A stretch of DNA of 64,000 nucleotides from contig NZ_CP045295.1 of assembly GCF_009363095.1 (NCBI RefSeq), forward strand, positions 4,865,001-4,929,000. Direction: 5' to 3'. The position numbers and the translations under genes are program-made. This stretch comes from Paenibacillus cellulositrophicus. Lineage in GTDB: Bacteria > Bacillota > Bacilli > Paenibacillales > Paenibacillaceae. Positions within the stretch are counted from its first letter, which is position 1. Each line of letters opens with the position of its first letter. Below are positions 1 through 8,105 of this stretch, in pieces. The notes beneath the pieces were generated by a model, which saw nothing but the letters and a program-made list of their open reading frames with translations, ran no database searches and was not told the DNA's origin.

Positions 1-78
1 GCCGTGGAATGCCTATTTAGGTATTTTAAAAAGGAGCTGATCTCTTCTGCTTTCGAAGAGCTGCCTAGCTCGCCATAG
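1..78 (+). pseudogene. 3' end of a truncated reading frame, possibly a transposase remnant
   Basis: The window opens inside an open frame that reads 25 codons to TAG at 76-78. The peptide contains AVECLFRYFKKELI, which faintly resembles the E-x-F-F-x(3)-K-x-E segment at the end of IS3-type integrase cores. Nothing more of a transposase can be seen, since the upstream part is outside the window. It may equally be the tail of another gene or chance. Low confidence. Confidence 0.25.
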
Positions 79-169
79 CGTTTAGCCCTAATTTGAAGGT
101 AGGATGGTGTCGGCCATGAAGACCGGGATCGAGACGAAAGAGTATCAAGCAAGTTTAGGAACAGGTACG

Positions 170-1156
170 ATGAGGGCGCTTGTCTATGAAACTTACGGAC
201 AGCCGGATGTTCTTCGGATTGAAGAGGTGGAAATCCCTAAGCCCAAGGAACATGAAGTGTTGATCGCGGTCCACGCCGCATCTGTAAACTCCTGGGACTG
301 GGATCTCCTGCGTGGAAAACCGTTTGTGAACCGTATTGGTGGGATGCGGAAGCCCCGTTACCGCATTTTAGGTGCAGACATTGCAGGAAGGGTTATCGCT
401 GTGGGGGCGGCCGCCAAGCGGTTTCGTCCCGGCGACGAAGTGTTCGGAGATATTTCCGGCTGCGGCTGGGGAGGGTTTGCAGAGTACGTCTGCGCTGACG
501 AAATAGCACTGACGCCGAAGCCGGAAGGGGTGAGCTTCGAGCAGGCAGCAGCCATCCCTCAAGCAGCGATTCTGGCCTTGCAAGGACTACGTGATAAAGG
601 AAAGCTATCGAAAGGCTGTCACGTTCTCATCAATGGAGCCGGCGGCGGTGTAGGCACGTTCGGGATTCAATACGCCAAGCTGCACGGGGCAGTGGTAACC
701 GGCGTAGATCGGGCGGAGAAGCTGGAAACGCTGCTTTCCGTGGGGGCGGATCATGTTGTGGATTACATGAATGAAGATTTTACTGCAGGTGACAAGCGGT
801 ATGATCTGATCCTCGATGTGGTCGGAAACCGATCCGTATTTGCGATCCAGCGCGCACTCCAACAGGGCGGCACCTATGTCATGGTGGGTGGTTCCTTTCC
901 GCGTATTTTTCAGACATTATTGACTGCACCGTGGACGGCTAAGCTTCAAAAAAAGAACTTGGGATTGCTCATCCATAAGCCGAACCATGAGGACCAGTTG
1001 ATCTGGAGGTCTTTGGTGGAAACGGGTCAAGTCAAGCCCGTCATTGATCGGGTTTATTCGTTGGGGGACGCGGCCAAGGCTTTTGAGTATTTCGGCCAAG
1101 GTCGAGCGATAGGCAAGGTGGTCGTTCGAATAGACAGAGGCGTTCCTGAGAAATAA
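170..1156 (+). CDS. Zinc-independent medium-chain alcohol dehydrogenase / quinone reductase-like protein
   Basis: A 328-residue NAD(P)-dependent oxidoreductase of the medium-chain dehydrogenase family. The N-terminal GroES-like domain (MRALVYETYGQPDVLR onward) is followed by a Rossmann fold with the nucleotide-binding motif GAGGGVGTFG near residue 155. The cysteine and histidine ligands of zinc alcohol dehydrogenases are not evident, which fits the quinone oxidoreductase branch. I chose ATG 170, preceded by AGGA at 157-160, because family members begin with this sequence; in-frame ATGs at 104 and 116 would add an unconserved extension. The substrate is unknown. It is followed after about 100 bases by a VOC gene. 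Confidence 0.85.
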   Translation: MRALVYETYGQPDVLRIEEVEIPKPKEHEVLIAVHAASVNSWDWDLLRGKPFVNRIGGMRKPRYRILGADIAGRVIAVGAAAKRFRPGDEVFGDISGCGWGGFAEYVCADEIALTPKPEGVSFEQAAAIPQAAILALQGLRDKGKLSKGCHVLINGAGGGVGTFGIQYAKLHGAVVTGVDRAEKLETLLSVGADHVVDYMNEDFTAGDKRYDLILDVVGNRSVFAIQRALQQGGTYVMVGGSFPRIFQTLLTAPWTAKLQKKNLGLLIHKPNHEDQLIWRSLVETGQVKPVIDRVYSLGDAAKAFEYFGQGRAIGKVVVRIDRGVPEK

Positions 1157-1253
1157 GGATGTTTTAAGGAAAAACCTTGTAAATTTTAGGAATCCGTATA
1201 AAATGAATTCAATGTTTTATGGGACGTTACAAAATATCAGAGGAGAAGAGGAT

Positions 1254-1688
1254 ATGATTCAATCCATCGTGCACATCGCGCTAGTAGTTAAGGATTACGA
1301 TGAGGCTATCGATTTTTATACGAAGAAGCTTCATTTTACGTTAGTTGAGGATACGTATCAGCCGGAACAGGATAAGCGCTGGGTCGTCGTTGCTCCTCCG
1401 GGTTCGGCAGGCACGACCATTTTGCTCGCGAGGGCATCGAAACCCGAACAGGAACCATTCATTGGCAATCAGTCGGGCGGAAGGGTGTTTTTATTTCTGA
1501 ATACGGATGATTTCTGGAGAGATTACAACGATATGATCGCCAAAGGGATCGAGTTTGTGAGGGAGCCGAAAGAGCAGCCCTATGGAATGGTCGCCGTCTT
1601 TAAAGACCTGTATGGGAACCTGTGGGACTTGCTTCAATTGAAAGAAGGCCATCCGATCATGGAGCGAATGAAAGCGGGTTATTCCTAA
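1254..1688 (+). CDS. VOC family (glyoxalase/bleomycin-resistance-like) protein
   Basis: A 144-residue protein with the paired beta-alpha-beta-beta-beta fold of the vicinal oxygen chelate superfamily. The first module starts SIVHIALVVKDYDEAIDFY and the second ends in YGNLWDLLQ, where many members have a metal-binding Glu and this one has Asp. Such proteins are metal-dependent isomerases or dioxygenases, or sequester drugs; the substrate here cannot be told. ATG 1254 is chosen over an in-frame ATG at 1203 because AGAGGAGAAGAG sits just upstream of it. It lies in the same direction as the GNAT gene that follows. Confidence 0.85.
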   Translation: MIQSIVHIALVVKDYDEAIDFYTKKLHFTLVEDTYQPEQDKRWVVVAPPGSAGTTILLARASKPEQEPFIGNQSGGRVFLFLNTDDFWRDYNDMIAKGIEFVREPKEQPYGMVAVFKDLYGNLWDLLQLKEGHPIMERMKAGYS

Positions 1689-1731
1689 GAAGAGAAGGAG
1701 TAAGACGATACGAACCCAACAGGAGGATACG

Positions 1732-2163
1732 ATGCCCGAAATCTCCAAAATACGAAGAGGAACAGCCGATGAAGCGAATTACGTAAGAAATAAATTGATT
1801 GAATTTAACTCCAAGCAAGTTCCCAATGGCGTTTATGAAGAAGTGAACCTGTGCATAAAGGACCAAGAGGACCGCATCATAGCCGGCCTAAACAGCGTGA
1901 TATGCTGGAACTGGATGGAAATTGATATTTTGTGGGTGGATGATGAGCATCGTGGAAGCGGACATGGGAAAAGGTTACTGGAGGAAGCGGAAGAAATTGC
2001 ATGCTCAAAGCAGTGTACTTTCATTAAATTGAACACCTTCAGCTTTCAAGCTCCCGAGTTCTATAAGAAGTACGGATATAAAGAAATGGCTGTGATCGAG
2101 AACGCACCTCTAGGAAATAAGCATTACTACTTCATAAAAGAGTTAATCGATCATCAAGTTTAG
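1732..2163 (+). CDS. GNAT family N-acetyltransferase
   Basis: A 143-residue single-domain acetyltransferase. The acetyl-CoA pyrophosphate-binding motif A is visible as WVDDEHRGSGHGKRLLEEAE around residues 68-87, followed by FYKKYGYKEM, the usual C-terminal strand-helix of the fold. GNAT enzymes transfer an acetyl group from acetyl-CoA to an amine of a small molecule or protein; the acceptor is unknown. CAGGAGG sits just before the ATG. It is the first of eleven GNAT genes in this window. Confidence 0.88.
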   Translation: MPEISKIRRGTADEANYVRNKLIEFNSKQVPNGVYEEVNLCIKDQEDRIIAGLNSVICWNWMEIDILWVDDEHRGSGHGKRLLEEAEEIACSKQCTFIKLNTFSFQAPEFYKKYGYKEMAVIENAPLGNKHYYFIKELIDHQV

Positions 2164-2181
2164 GAGCATGATTGGAGTGAC

Positions 2182-2216
2182 AACAAGATCAGGCAACGTA
2201 AGGGCTTGTTTTTTAT
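2182..2216 (+). terminator. Possible intrinsic terminator
   Basis: AACAAG at 2182-2187 can pair with CTTGTT at 2205-2210, followed by TTTTAT. The stem is short and the loop long, so this is a weak candidate that would end the GNAT transcript. Confidence 0.35.
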
Positions 2217-2305
2217 ACAAGTATTTATTGGTGAGCGGGTGATGTCATTCTGGACAGAACCCATCATCCCAAACCAGCAATTAGAAAGCAGGTCGACATT
2301 AGCTC

Positions 2306-2950
2306 ATGAGATACAAACATCTTTTATTTGATCTGGACGGCACGATTACGGACCCTAAGATAGGGATTACTAAGTCGGTACAATATGCACTGAACAAGTT
2401 GGGGATCCAAGAGGATGACTTAGATAAGCTGGAGCCGTTTATCGGTCCCCCGTTGAAAAATTCGTTTATGGAAATCTATTCCTTTTCCGAGGACCAGGCG
2501 CTGCAAGGCGTTGAATATTATAGGGAGTATTTTAGGGAGCGCGGAATGTATGAAAATGAGCTGTATCCTGGGATGCAGAGCGTGCTGAAGCAGCTGCAGG
2601 ATGATGGATTTACGCTGTATGTCGCTACCTCTAAACCGAAAGTGTTTGCGGATGAGATCCTCAAATATTTTGAAGTAGACCATTACTTTGAATGGGTCGT
2701 TGGCAGTCATCTGGATGGGACGCTGTCCGACAAAACCGAAATCATTACATACATCCTTCAGAACAGAAATCTTGTTAAAAGCGAAGTGGTTATGATCGGC
2801 GACCGAAAGCACGATATGATCGGGGCCAAAAACAACGGGATTGACTCTATTGGAGCCGAGTATGGATATGGAAGCGACGGAGAGCTGCTCCGTGAAAATT
2901 GCACTTATTACATCAAGAAGATTGAGGACATTCTGGGAATAGTCTATTAG
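2306..2950 (+). CDS. HAD family phosphatase, phosphoglycolate phosphatase-like
   Basis: A 214-residue HAD superfamily hydrolase of subclass IA. Motif I is LFDLDGTITD (nucleophile Asp near residue 9), motif II lies in VATSKP, and motif IV is MIGDRKHDMIGAKNNGI with the two metal-binding aspartates. A helical cap lies between motifs I and II. It resembles Gph/PpaX-type phosphatases, but the substrate is not predictable. The start ATG has only a weak upstream purine stretch. A GNAT gene follows closely downstream. Confidence 0.88.
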   Translation: MRYKHLLFDLDGTITDPKIGITKSVQYALNKLGIQEDDLDKLEPFIGPPLKNSFMEIYSFSEDQALQGVEYYREYFRERGMYENELYPGMQSVLKQLQDDGFTLYVATSKPKVFADEILKYFEVDHYFEWVVGSHLDGTLSDKTEIITYILQNRNLVKSEVVMIGDRKHDMIGAKNNGIDSIGAEYGYGSDGELLRENCTYYIKKIEDILGIVY

Positions 2951-3010
2951 GAATGGAGTGTCGCGGACGGTCAGACGATAAAACAAATGTGAATGAGGAG
3001 AGCAACCGAG

Positions 3011-3529
3011 ATGAATGTACGATTAATCAAACCTACGGCAGAACTGCAAGAGGAGTACCTCTCTTTTTATCTGGACTGGAAGGAAAGCAACGAACCGATT
3101 GTGCCTTGGGTAGTTTCGAAGGATCCTGCGGATTTTGCAGGGATGATCCGATTTTTAGAGGACAATGAACAAGGCAAGGACCTGCCGGATGGATATGTAA
3201 GGAACTCCACGTTGTGGCTGGTGACGGAGACGAATCGGATCGTTGGAGCCGTAAATATACGACATGAGCTTAATGAAAAATTATTGGAAAGCAGCGGACA
3301 TATCGGATATGGGATCCGTCCTTCGGAAAGGCAAAAAGGCTACGCCACTCAATTGCTCTCCTTAGCCCTTCAAGAAGCAAAGAAGCTTGGAATACATAAA
3401 GTGTTGGTGGTCTGCGATGCCTATAATATAGGCTCCAAGAAGACGATCCTCAACAATGGCGGGATTCCAGACCAAGACTTTATTGAGGAAGACGGAAATG
3501 TCTTGAACCGATTTTGGTTCGAGGTCTAA
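3011..3529 (+). CDS. GNAT family N-acetyltransferase
   Basis: A 172-residue acetyltransferase with motif A as GIRPSERQKGYATQLLSLAL around residues 103-122 and the typical downstream NNGG/F segment. The long N-terminal part (LSFYLDWKESNEP, then a region ending WLVTETNRIVGAVNIRH) matches the larger, poorly characterised GNAT proteins common in Bacillus and Paenibacillus. I chose ATG 3011 because GAGGAG at 2995-3000 is well spaced from it; ATG 2993 would overlap that ribosome site. Function unknown beyond acetyl-CoA-dependent transfer. Confidence 0.87.
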   Translation: MNVRLIKPTAELQEEYLSFYLDWKESNEPIVPWVVSKDPADFAGMIRFLEDNEQGKDLPDGYVRNSTLWLVTETNRIVGAVNIRHELNEKLLESSGHIGYGIRPSERQKGYATQLLSLALQEAKKLGIHKVLVVCDAYNIGSKKTILNNGGIPDQDFIEEDGNVLNRFWFEV

Positions 3530-3631
3530 GGGCAGCACAGACCGGAAAAGAATACTTTCGATGACATGGCTCACACCGTCAGAGGAAGAAGCGGATTTTC
3601 ACCCAGTAGACTTCAGTTGAGAGGGAGTGGG

Positions 3632-4021
3632 ATGACAGTGTTGGTATCCATATCGGCGATGGTATTCACTATTTTGACTTTAATTGTGGTGCTTTTTCAA
3701 CTGGCTTTAGCACTAGGAATGCCATGGGGAAGTTATGCGATGGGTGGAAAGTTTCCGGGGAAATATCCGCCGGGTCTGCGAGTGGGGGCGATTGTCCAGG
3801 CTATCGTTCTTCTCGCCATCGCGTCGATCGTGCTGAGCAGGTCGGGCTTCATCTTCACGGCTTGGGATTCATTTGCCAACAAAGCGATCTGGTTTGTGGT
3901 TGCTTTTTCAACGATTTCAACCATGCTGAACCTGATTACTCGAAGTAAATGGGAAAGAAGGATCTGGTTGCCCGTCTCTGTGTTATTGCTCGTAACGAGT
4001 GTGATTGTTGCGGTGGGGTAG
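3632..4021 (+). CDS. Small four-helix membrane protein of unknown function
   Basis: A 129-residue hydrophobic protein with four predicted membrane spans: around residues 3-28, 46-64, 82-100 and 108-127. The loop after span one contains MPWGSYAMGGKFPGKYPPGLR, glycine- and proline-rich and probably exposed. I do not recognise the family beyond a general resemblance to small DUF membrane proteins of Bacilli. ATG 3632 is preceded by GAGGGAGTGG, whereas ATG 3566 lies upstream of that ribosome site. A possible 22-codon frame (4024-4092) follows directly but is not supported strongly enough to call. Confidence 0.75.
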   Translation: MTVLVSISAMVFTILTLIVVLFQLALALGMPWGSYAMGGKFPGKYPPGLRVGAIVQAIVLLAIASIVLSRSGFIFTAWDSFANKAIWFVVAFSTISTMLNLITRSKWERRIWLPVSVLLLVTSVIVAVG

Positions 4022-4135
4022 CTATGTTAGATCAGGCGGATGTGGAGGTAAGAGAGAGGCTCAAGGAGCAGCTGTTTGGGGAATCTTCATAAGATTCTTA
4101 AGGATTCACAATCCTGGAGAAAGTGACGGGAACGC

Positions 4136-4164
4136 TTGTGCGTATATGTGTTAAAAGGTAAAAT
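4136..4164 (+). promoter_or_regulatory. Sigma-A-type promoter for the holin-like toxin
   Basis: TTGTGC (4136-4141) and TAAAAT (4159-4164) are separated by 17 bases, close to the vegetative consensus. Transcription would begin near 4171, giving a leader of about 50 nt before the toxin start. Confidence 0.55.
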
Positions 4165-4220
4165 ATAACTACAATTGAATCTTGGGTGGGCATGGTTTCC
4201 CTTCGAAAGGAGGTGAAGCC

Positions 4221-4316
4221 ATGGAAGTAAAAGACGCATTAACGATCATGTTCCTATTTGGGACGTTCATTCTTGCTCTTTTAACATACATCAATAATAA
4301 CAACAAGAAAAAGTAA
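4221..4316 (+). CDS. Putative holin-like toxin (type I toxin), 31 residues
   Basis: A 31-residue peptide, MEVKDALTIMFLFGTFIL followed by a short hydrophobic stretch and a polar tail NNNNKKK. One membrane span (about residues 6-24) with a charged C-terminus is the signature of the holin-like small toxins of Bacillota (Hol-Tox type), known as membrane-acting type I toxins. The Shine-Dalgarno AAAGGAGGTG is near perfect. A 12-codon frame (4192-4230, MVSLRKEVKPWK) covers the ribosome site and overlaps the toxin start. A strong terminator follows at once. The RNA antitoxin expected for such loci is not demonstrated. Confidence 0.75.
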   Translation: MEVKDALTIMFLFGTFILALLTYINNNNKKK

Positions 4317-4355
4317 AAACCCACCCAAAGGTTGGAAGCAAAAGGTGGGTTTTTT
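4317..4355 (+). terminator. Intrinsic terminator of the toxin gene
   Basis: AAACCCACC (4317-4325) pairs with GGTGGGTTT (4344-4352), followed by a T run. It begins directly after the toxin stop codon. Confidence 0.8.
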
Positions 4356-4402
4356 CCTTTATACTGACTAAGAAGGGGAATCCCATCCAAGCCAATTGTA
4401 TG

Positions 4403-4427
4403 GACCAAGTGTTACCAGCACTTGGTC
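4403..4427. terminator. Hairpin downstream of the toxin gene
   Basis: GACCAAGTG (4403-4411) and CACTTGGTC (4419-4427) form a perfect nine-base-pair stem with a seven-base loop, followed by TTTATT on the plus strand. It could be a second terminator, or part of an antisense RNA acting on the toxin transcript. No clear promoter was found on the minus strand. Confidence 0.4.
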
Positions 4428-4500
4428 TTTATTACATATATAATAACACAAAAAAAATATGTATCAAAGATGATGCAATTTAGGATTTGATCTTTTTGTA

Positions 4501-4626
4501 GGTGCGCATTTGTAGGATTGTAAGGAACGCGAACAATTATAAAGATCCGAAAGAGATTAAAGGAAATGGTCCGAATCATTTTGAAGTAGCGAGACGGATC
4601 AACGAGTATATTGAAAAATTTATTTA
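4501..4626 (+). pseudogene. Possible gene remnant, 41 codons
   Basis: A frame ending TAA at 4624-4626 reads GPNHFEVARRINEYIEKFI at its C-terminus. Its composition looks like real protein, but it has no plausible ribosome site and is closed upstream by a stop. I take it as the tail of a decayed gene; the family is not recognised. The rest of 4430-4500 shows only AT-rich sequence. Confidence 0.3.
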
Positions 4627-4639
4627 ATGGAGGCTTGTA

Positions 4640-4795
4640 ATGGCCAAATTCATCAAAATTGAGGGAATCGTCGAAGTTCGAGATGATGAGGATAACGATA
4701 TTTTTATAGACGAATTTTTAGAATTCATAGAGAGGCATCAATGGTATTTCGGTGGCGGGAGCAGAGAAGTGAATGAGTCGGGAGAGGATCTCTAA
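4640..4795 (+). CDS. Small acidic protein of unknown function, 51 residues
   Basis: A 51-residue acidic protein, MAKFIKIEGIVEVRDDEDND at its start, then an amphipathic stretch FIDEFLEFIERHQWYF and an acidic tail. GGAGG precedes the ATG with good spacing. The pattern (one beta-strand pair, then a helix) suggests a small ferredoxin-like or regulatory fold, but I do not recognise a family. It lies 25 bases before the TTG start of a HAD gene and may be cotranscribed with it. Confidence 0.65.
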   Translation: MAKFIKIEGIVEVRDDEDNDIFIDEFLEFIERHQWYFGGGSREVNESGEDL

Positions 4796-4820
4796 TTCTA
4801 GTGAAGGGAGGAGGAAGTAT

Positions 4821-5390
4821 TTGAACATATTATGGGACTTCGATGGTACCTTGTTTAATACATACCCGGCCTATACGAACATTTTTTATGAGGTGTTGGA
4901 ACAGCAAAGACCCACAGAAGAAATCCTGCAGCAACTGAAAATCTCGTTTACTCACGCAGTTAAGTACTTCAATCTAACGGAGTTTCAAATCGAAGAAATT
5001 TTTAGAAGAGAAGAGAGCCTGCAACCGGAACAAACACCACCCTTCCCCGATTTAGAGAACATTCTACGGACAGCAGAAAAGAATGTAATAATGACTCACA
5101 AACCTCGGAGAGAAGTCATCCAAATACTGCAACATTATCACTGGGAGTCTTATTTTGTGGATATCGTGGCCGGGGACGACGGCTTTCCCAGAAAGCCGGA
5201 TCCGGCGTCATATCTACATTTGCACCATAGAAACCGAATCGATTTCATTATCGGCGATCGGGAGATCGATATATTGCCTGGTAAGGCTTTAGGAATTAAA
5301 ACCTGCTTGTTTCAAAACGAAACCCCAGGCGCCGATTTTTACCTAACCAACTACAGAGACTTTTTCAACGTTATACCCTTAGAGAAATAA
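4821..5390 (+). CDS. HAD-IA family hydrolase
   Basis: A 189-residue HAD hydrolase. Motif I is ILWDFDGTLFNT at the very N-terminus, motif II lies in VIMTHKPR, the conserved lysine is in PRKPDP, and motif IV is FIIGDREIDILPGKALGI. The start is TTG 4821, because GGGAGGAGGAAG ends eight bases before it and the protein then begins directly with motif I; ATG 4773 would run through the preceding gene. The size fits small Gph-like phosphatases. Substrate unknown. Confidence 0.87.
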   Translation: MNILWDFDGTLFNTYPAYTNIFYEVLEQQRPTEEILQQLKISFTHAVKYFNLTEFQIEEIFRREESLQPEQTPPFPDLENILRTAEKNVIMTHKPRREVIQILQHYHWESYFVDIVAGDDGFPRKPDPASYLHLHHRNRIDFIIGDREIDILPGKALGIKTCLFQNETPGADFYLTNYRDFFNVIPLEK

Positions 5391-5479
5391 CGACTCAGGC
5401 GCCGGTCAATATTCCTATTAAAGTATGCGGATGTGATCTGTTTTTAGTGGGTAAATCGAGTGAATAGGAGGAGGGCGTT

Positions 5480-5971
5480 ATGTTTTTCGTTAATGCGAGG
5501 GCCATCATTGAACGCGTTCACCGCAACCAAACGGAAATCATTCTTCAGACCCGGAACAAGCCGGGCGAAGAATCGTTGGAATTGCCGGGAGGGAGACTGG
5601 AACTCTTTGAACCGATCCTGGATGGATTAAAACGCGAAGTGCGAGAAGAGACAGGGCTCACGATCGTCGAAGTCGAAGGCGGCGAGAAAAGGATCGATAC
5701 GGCCGGGATCAACCCAGGGTTTGAGGTGGAGTGCGTCGAACCCTATTGTGTATACCAGACCATCAAAGGTCCGGTTGATTCCATTGGCATGTATTTTTTA
5801 TGCAGAGCGGAAGGGACCTTGCTTCGAAATGGCGATGAAACGGCGGATGCCGGTTGGAGACCGGTCGAGGAAATCCAGAGGATGATGAAAGAGGAACCAA
5901 GACAGTTTTCCGATGTGGACCGGGCTGGGATCATGTATTATTTGAAGCATAAGTTTGGGTTGTTACAGTAA
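5480..5971 (+). CDS. Nudix hydrolase
   Basis: A 163-residue Nudix protein. The catalytic box GGRLELFEPILDGLKREV continues REETGL, matching G-x5-E-x7-R-E-x2-E-E-x-G with all acidic metal ligands present, near residues 36-58. Nudix enzymes hydrolyse a nucleoside diphosphate linked to another moiety. The specificity cannot be read from the sequence, although the extended C-terminal part (VEEIQRMMKEEP) resembles the housekeeping or ADP-ribose branches. The ATG follows AGGAGGAGGG. Confidence 0.87.
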   Translation: MFFVNARAIIERVHRNQTEIILQTRNKPGEESLELPGGRLELFEPILDGLKREVREETGLTIVEVEGGEKRIDTAGINPGFEVECVEPYCVYQTIKGPVDSIGMYFLCRAEGTLLRNGDETADAGWRPVEEIQRMMKEEPRQFSDVDRAGIMYYLKHKFGLLQ

Positions 5972-6015
5972 AGTAAAGCAGTATAACTGCAGGTTGGGCG
6001 AAAGGGAGGAACTTC

Positions 6016-6660
6016 ATGAACAGCGCATTTATTTTTGATATGGACGGCGTCATTATTGACAGCGAACCGATTCATTTTGACGTGGATATTAAGACATTGG
6101 ATTACTTTGGTGTGAAAACGACAGAACAGGAGCTGGAGCGGTTTGTCGGGATGACGAATCCCGAGATGCTGGGCATTTTCAGGCAGGAGCATAACTTGGT
6201 GCATACGATTCAGGAAATGATTGAGTATCAACTGAATTTGAAAATGAATATTCTCAATAATCTCGAAATAGAGCCTATAGAAGGCATTCGGGAGCTGATT
6301 GCTCAACTTAAGCAGCGGAATATTCCGATGGCGGTCGCTTCGTCTTCTCCGAGGATTTTTATTGAAGGTGTTCTTGGAAAATTCGGGTTGAGCCATTTTT
6401 TCAAGACCGTGGTCAGCGGTGAAGAGGTTCCAAAAGGAAAACCCGCACCAGACATTTACCTCGAGACAGCAAAGCAGCTCGGAGTCGACCCGCAGAATTG
6501 CGTCGTCCTTGAAGATTCAAGAAACGGGGTAATCGCCGCCAAGAAGGCTGGCATGATGTGTATTGGATATCTGAATCCGAACTCGGGGAACCAGAACCTG
6601 GACCAAGCGGATATCACGGTTCATTCCTATGATGAGATCAAGCTTGGGGAGATTTTTTAA
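6016..6660 (+). CDS. HAD-IA hydrolase, beta-phosphoglucomutase-like
   Basis: A 214-residue HAD protein with motif I FIFDMDGVIIDSEP, motif II VASSSPR, motif III KGKPAPDIY and motif IV VLEDSRNGVIAAKKAGM. The DMDGVIIDSEP signature and the helical cap are those of the beta-phosphoglucomutase / sugar-phosphatase branch. Without maltose or trehalose genes nearby, a phosphatase role is as likely as a mutase. AGGGAGG precedes the ATG. The next GNAT gene starts five bases after the stop. Confidence 0.87.
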   Translation: MNSAFIFDMDGVIIDSEPIHFDVDIKTLDYFGVKTTEQELERFVGMTNPEMLGIFRQEHNLVHTIQEMIEYQLNLKMNILNNLEIEPIEGIRELIAQLKQRNIPMAVASSSPRIFIEGVLGKFGLSHFFKTVVSGEEVPKGKPAPDIYLETAKQLGVDPQNCVVLEDSRNGVIAAKKAGMMCIGYLNPNSGNQNLDQADITVHSYDEIKLGEIF

Positions 6661-6664
6661 GCGG

Positions 6665-7153
6665 ATGGAGATTCTGGTTACAAAGGCAGCCGATTCGCAA
6701 AAAGAATTATTAGCAAACTTACTACAGTTCTATGTATATGATTTTACCGAATTCACTAATATCGCTATTGGCGAAGACGGGTGTTATCCAAAATTGCCTG
6801 AACTGGATGCTTACTGGGATCCTGCCAGTGGACATCATCCCTATCTGATCAAAGTGGACGGTGAAATAGGCGGGTTTATTTTAACAATAGAAATAGAACA
6901 TCCCAGAAAGTACAGCCGATTATGCCATTTTTTTATTCTTCGCAAATTTAGGAGGCTGGGAGCCGGTACAGGGGCTGCTGTGGACTTTTTGAAAAGTAGT
7001 TCGGGGGAATGGGAGCTAAGCCAACTTAGCAGCAATATTCCAGCTCAGGCGTTTTGGGATAAGGTCATAGACAAAGTAGCCGTTGAGGGCCAAGTCAGCG
7101 TAAGAATGGAGAAGGGCAGAAGGTATCAAAATTTTATTGTGAAAAAAGGATAA
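6665..7153 (+). CDS. GNAT family N-acetyltransferase
   Basis: A 162-residue acetyltransferase. Motif A appears as FFILRKFRRLGAGTGAAVDF around residues 92-111, with RRLGAGT as the pyrophosphate loop. The N-terminal LLANLLQFYVYDFTEF is characteristic of a GNAT subgroup common in Bacilli. ATG 6665 has GGGGAG about 11 bases upstream, inside the end of the HAD gene, so the two are probably translated from one message. The acceptor is unknown. Confidence 0.83.
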   Translation: MEILVTKAADSQKELLANLLQFYVYDFTEFTNIAIGEDGCYPKLPELDAYWDPASGHHPYLIKVDGEIGGFILTIEIEHPRKYSRLCHFFILRKFRRLGAGTGAAVDFLKSSSGEWELSQLSSNIPAQAFWDKVIDKVAVEGQVSVRMEKGRRYQNFIVKKG

Positions 7154-7221
7154 ACTCATGCGCTAAATGAGTATGGCTTCCAGTGAATATTTCGTTATAT
7201 CTCATGAAAGGGAGGATCAGG

Positions 7222-7686
7222 ATGCCAATTTGTATCAATCAAAATGGGGATGTGTTTGACGAATTTCTGCCCGTGTCCGAAGAGGAAGCAGCCCAAATGA
7301 ACCTGGATTTTCCGATAACTCACGCCTTGGTCGTTGCCAGGAATAAGGACGGATTTTTGCTGCTCCATAATACATGGAAAAATCACTGGGAATTACCCGG
7401 CGGAATATTGGAGCCTGGCGAATCCCTTCGGGAATGCGCTATACGCGAGATGGCTGAGGAGACCAATCAAATCTCGGATCGTGTTGCGTTTAGAGGAATG
7501 ATGAAGTTCCGGTTAAAGGACGGCAGGATTGAATACGGTGGATTATTTTGCGCGGATATTGACCAGGAGAGGCCTTTTGTCATCAATAATGAAGCGAGCA
7601 GAATTGTATTCTGGGATGGTCAACAAGACATCGGTTATATTGATGAGATCGACAAGGAATTATTGAAATATTATGAGGCTACCTAA
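7222..7686 (+). CDS. Nudix hydrolase with a degenerate box
   Basis: A 154-residue Nudix protein. The box reads GGILEPGESLRECAIREM followed by AEETNQ, near residues 70-93: all Glu metal ligands are present, but the usual Gly after EEx is Asn. The domain is preceded by about 50 residues that include DEFLPVSEEEAAQMN. ATG 7222 is chosen because GGGAGG lies at 7210-7215; an ATG at 7204 sits before it. The GENE is followed by a STAS-like gene 18 bases on. Substrate unknown. Confidence 0.82.
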   Translation: MPICINQNGDVFDEFLPVSEEEAAQMNLDFPITHALVVARNKDGFLLLHNTWKNHWELPGGILEPGESLRECAIREMAEETNQISDRVAFRGMMKFRLKDGRIEYGGLFCADIDQERPFVINNEASRIVFWDGQQDIGYIDEIDKELLKYYEAT

Positions 7687-7704
7687 TTCAAAGGAGAGTT
7701 GCGG

Positions 7705-8088
7705 TTGAAATCTCCAGGAGGCTCAACCTATCCCTATTACTACAAAGGCGGGGAAATCCATTGTTTGAAGTACGGAAACAAATACAAAAACCACGATCAG
7801 CTCTTTGCCTTAATGAGGCAGGAGGAAGCGTTTATTTTTCAACACAGCAACAAGAAGCTGAAGATTTGGGTCGATTTCTACAAAACATCCGTGACGAAGT
7901 CTGTGATTCAAGAACTGATCCATAACATGGATCACTTGAACCCCCGCATTCAGAAGCTTTCGTTTGTGGGATTGTCCGGGTTTAATCAGTGGAGGGTCAG
8001 ACGGGGTTTGAAGAAGCTAAAGGCGGATTATAAGGTTTCCTTTTTCTCAGACCCTGAGGAAGCCAAAACCTGGTTGATCCGTGAATAG
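7705..8088 (+). CDS. SpoIIAA/STAS-like protein of unknown function
   Basis: A 127-residue protein whose C-terminal half (KIWVDFYKTSVTKSVIQEL, then SFVGLSGFNQWRVRR and FFSDPEEAKTWL) has the alternating strand-helix layout of SpoIIAA-like STAS domains, where the last motif is usual. The N-terminal 35 residues (YPYYYKGGEIHCLKYGNKYK) are basic and aromatic. I infer a cytosolic protein, possibly regulatory. TTG 7705 is spaced eight bases from AAGGAG; TTG 7699 is also in frame but too close. Confidence 0.6.
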   Translation: MKSPGGSTYPYYYKGGEIHCLKYGNKYKNHDQLFALMRQEEAFIFQHSNKKLKIWVDFYKTSVTKSVIQELIHNMDHLNPRIQKLSFVGLSGFNQWRVRRGLKKLKADYKVSFFSDPEEAKTWLIRE

Positions 8089-8105
8089 TGAAGGGAGGAA
8101 GTATT

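Noticed and set aside
4024..4092. 22-codon frame after the small membrane protein gene
   Set aside because: A GGTGGGG-like site exists, but the peptide is too short and has no recognisable features.
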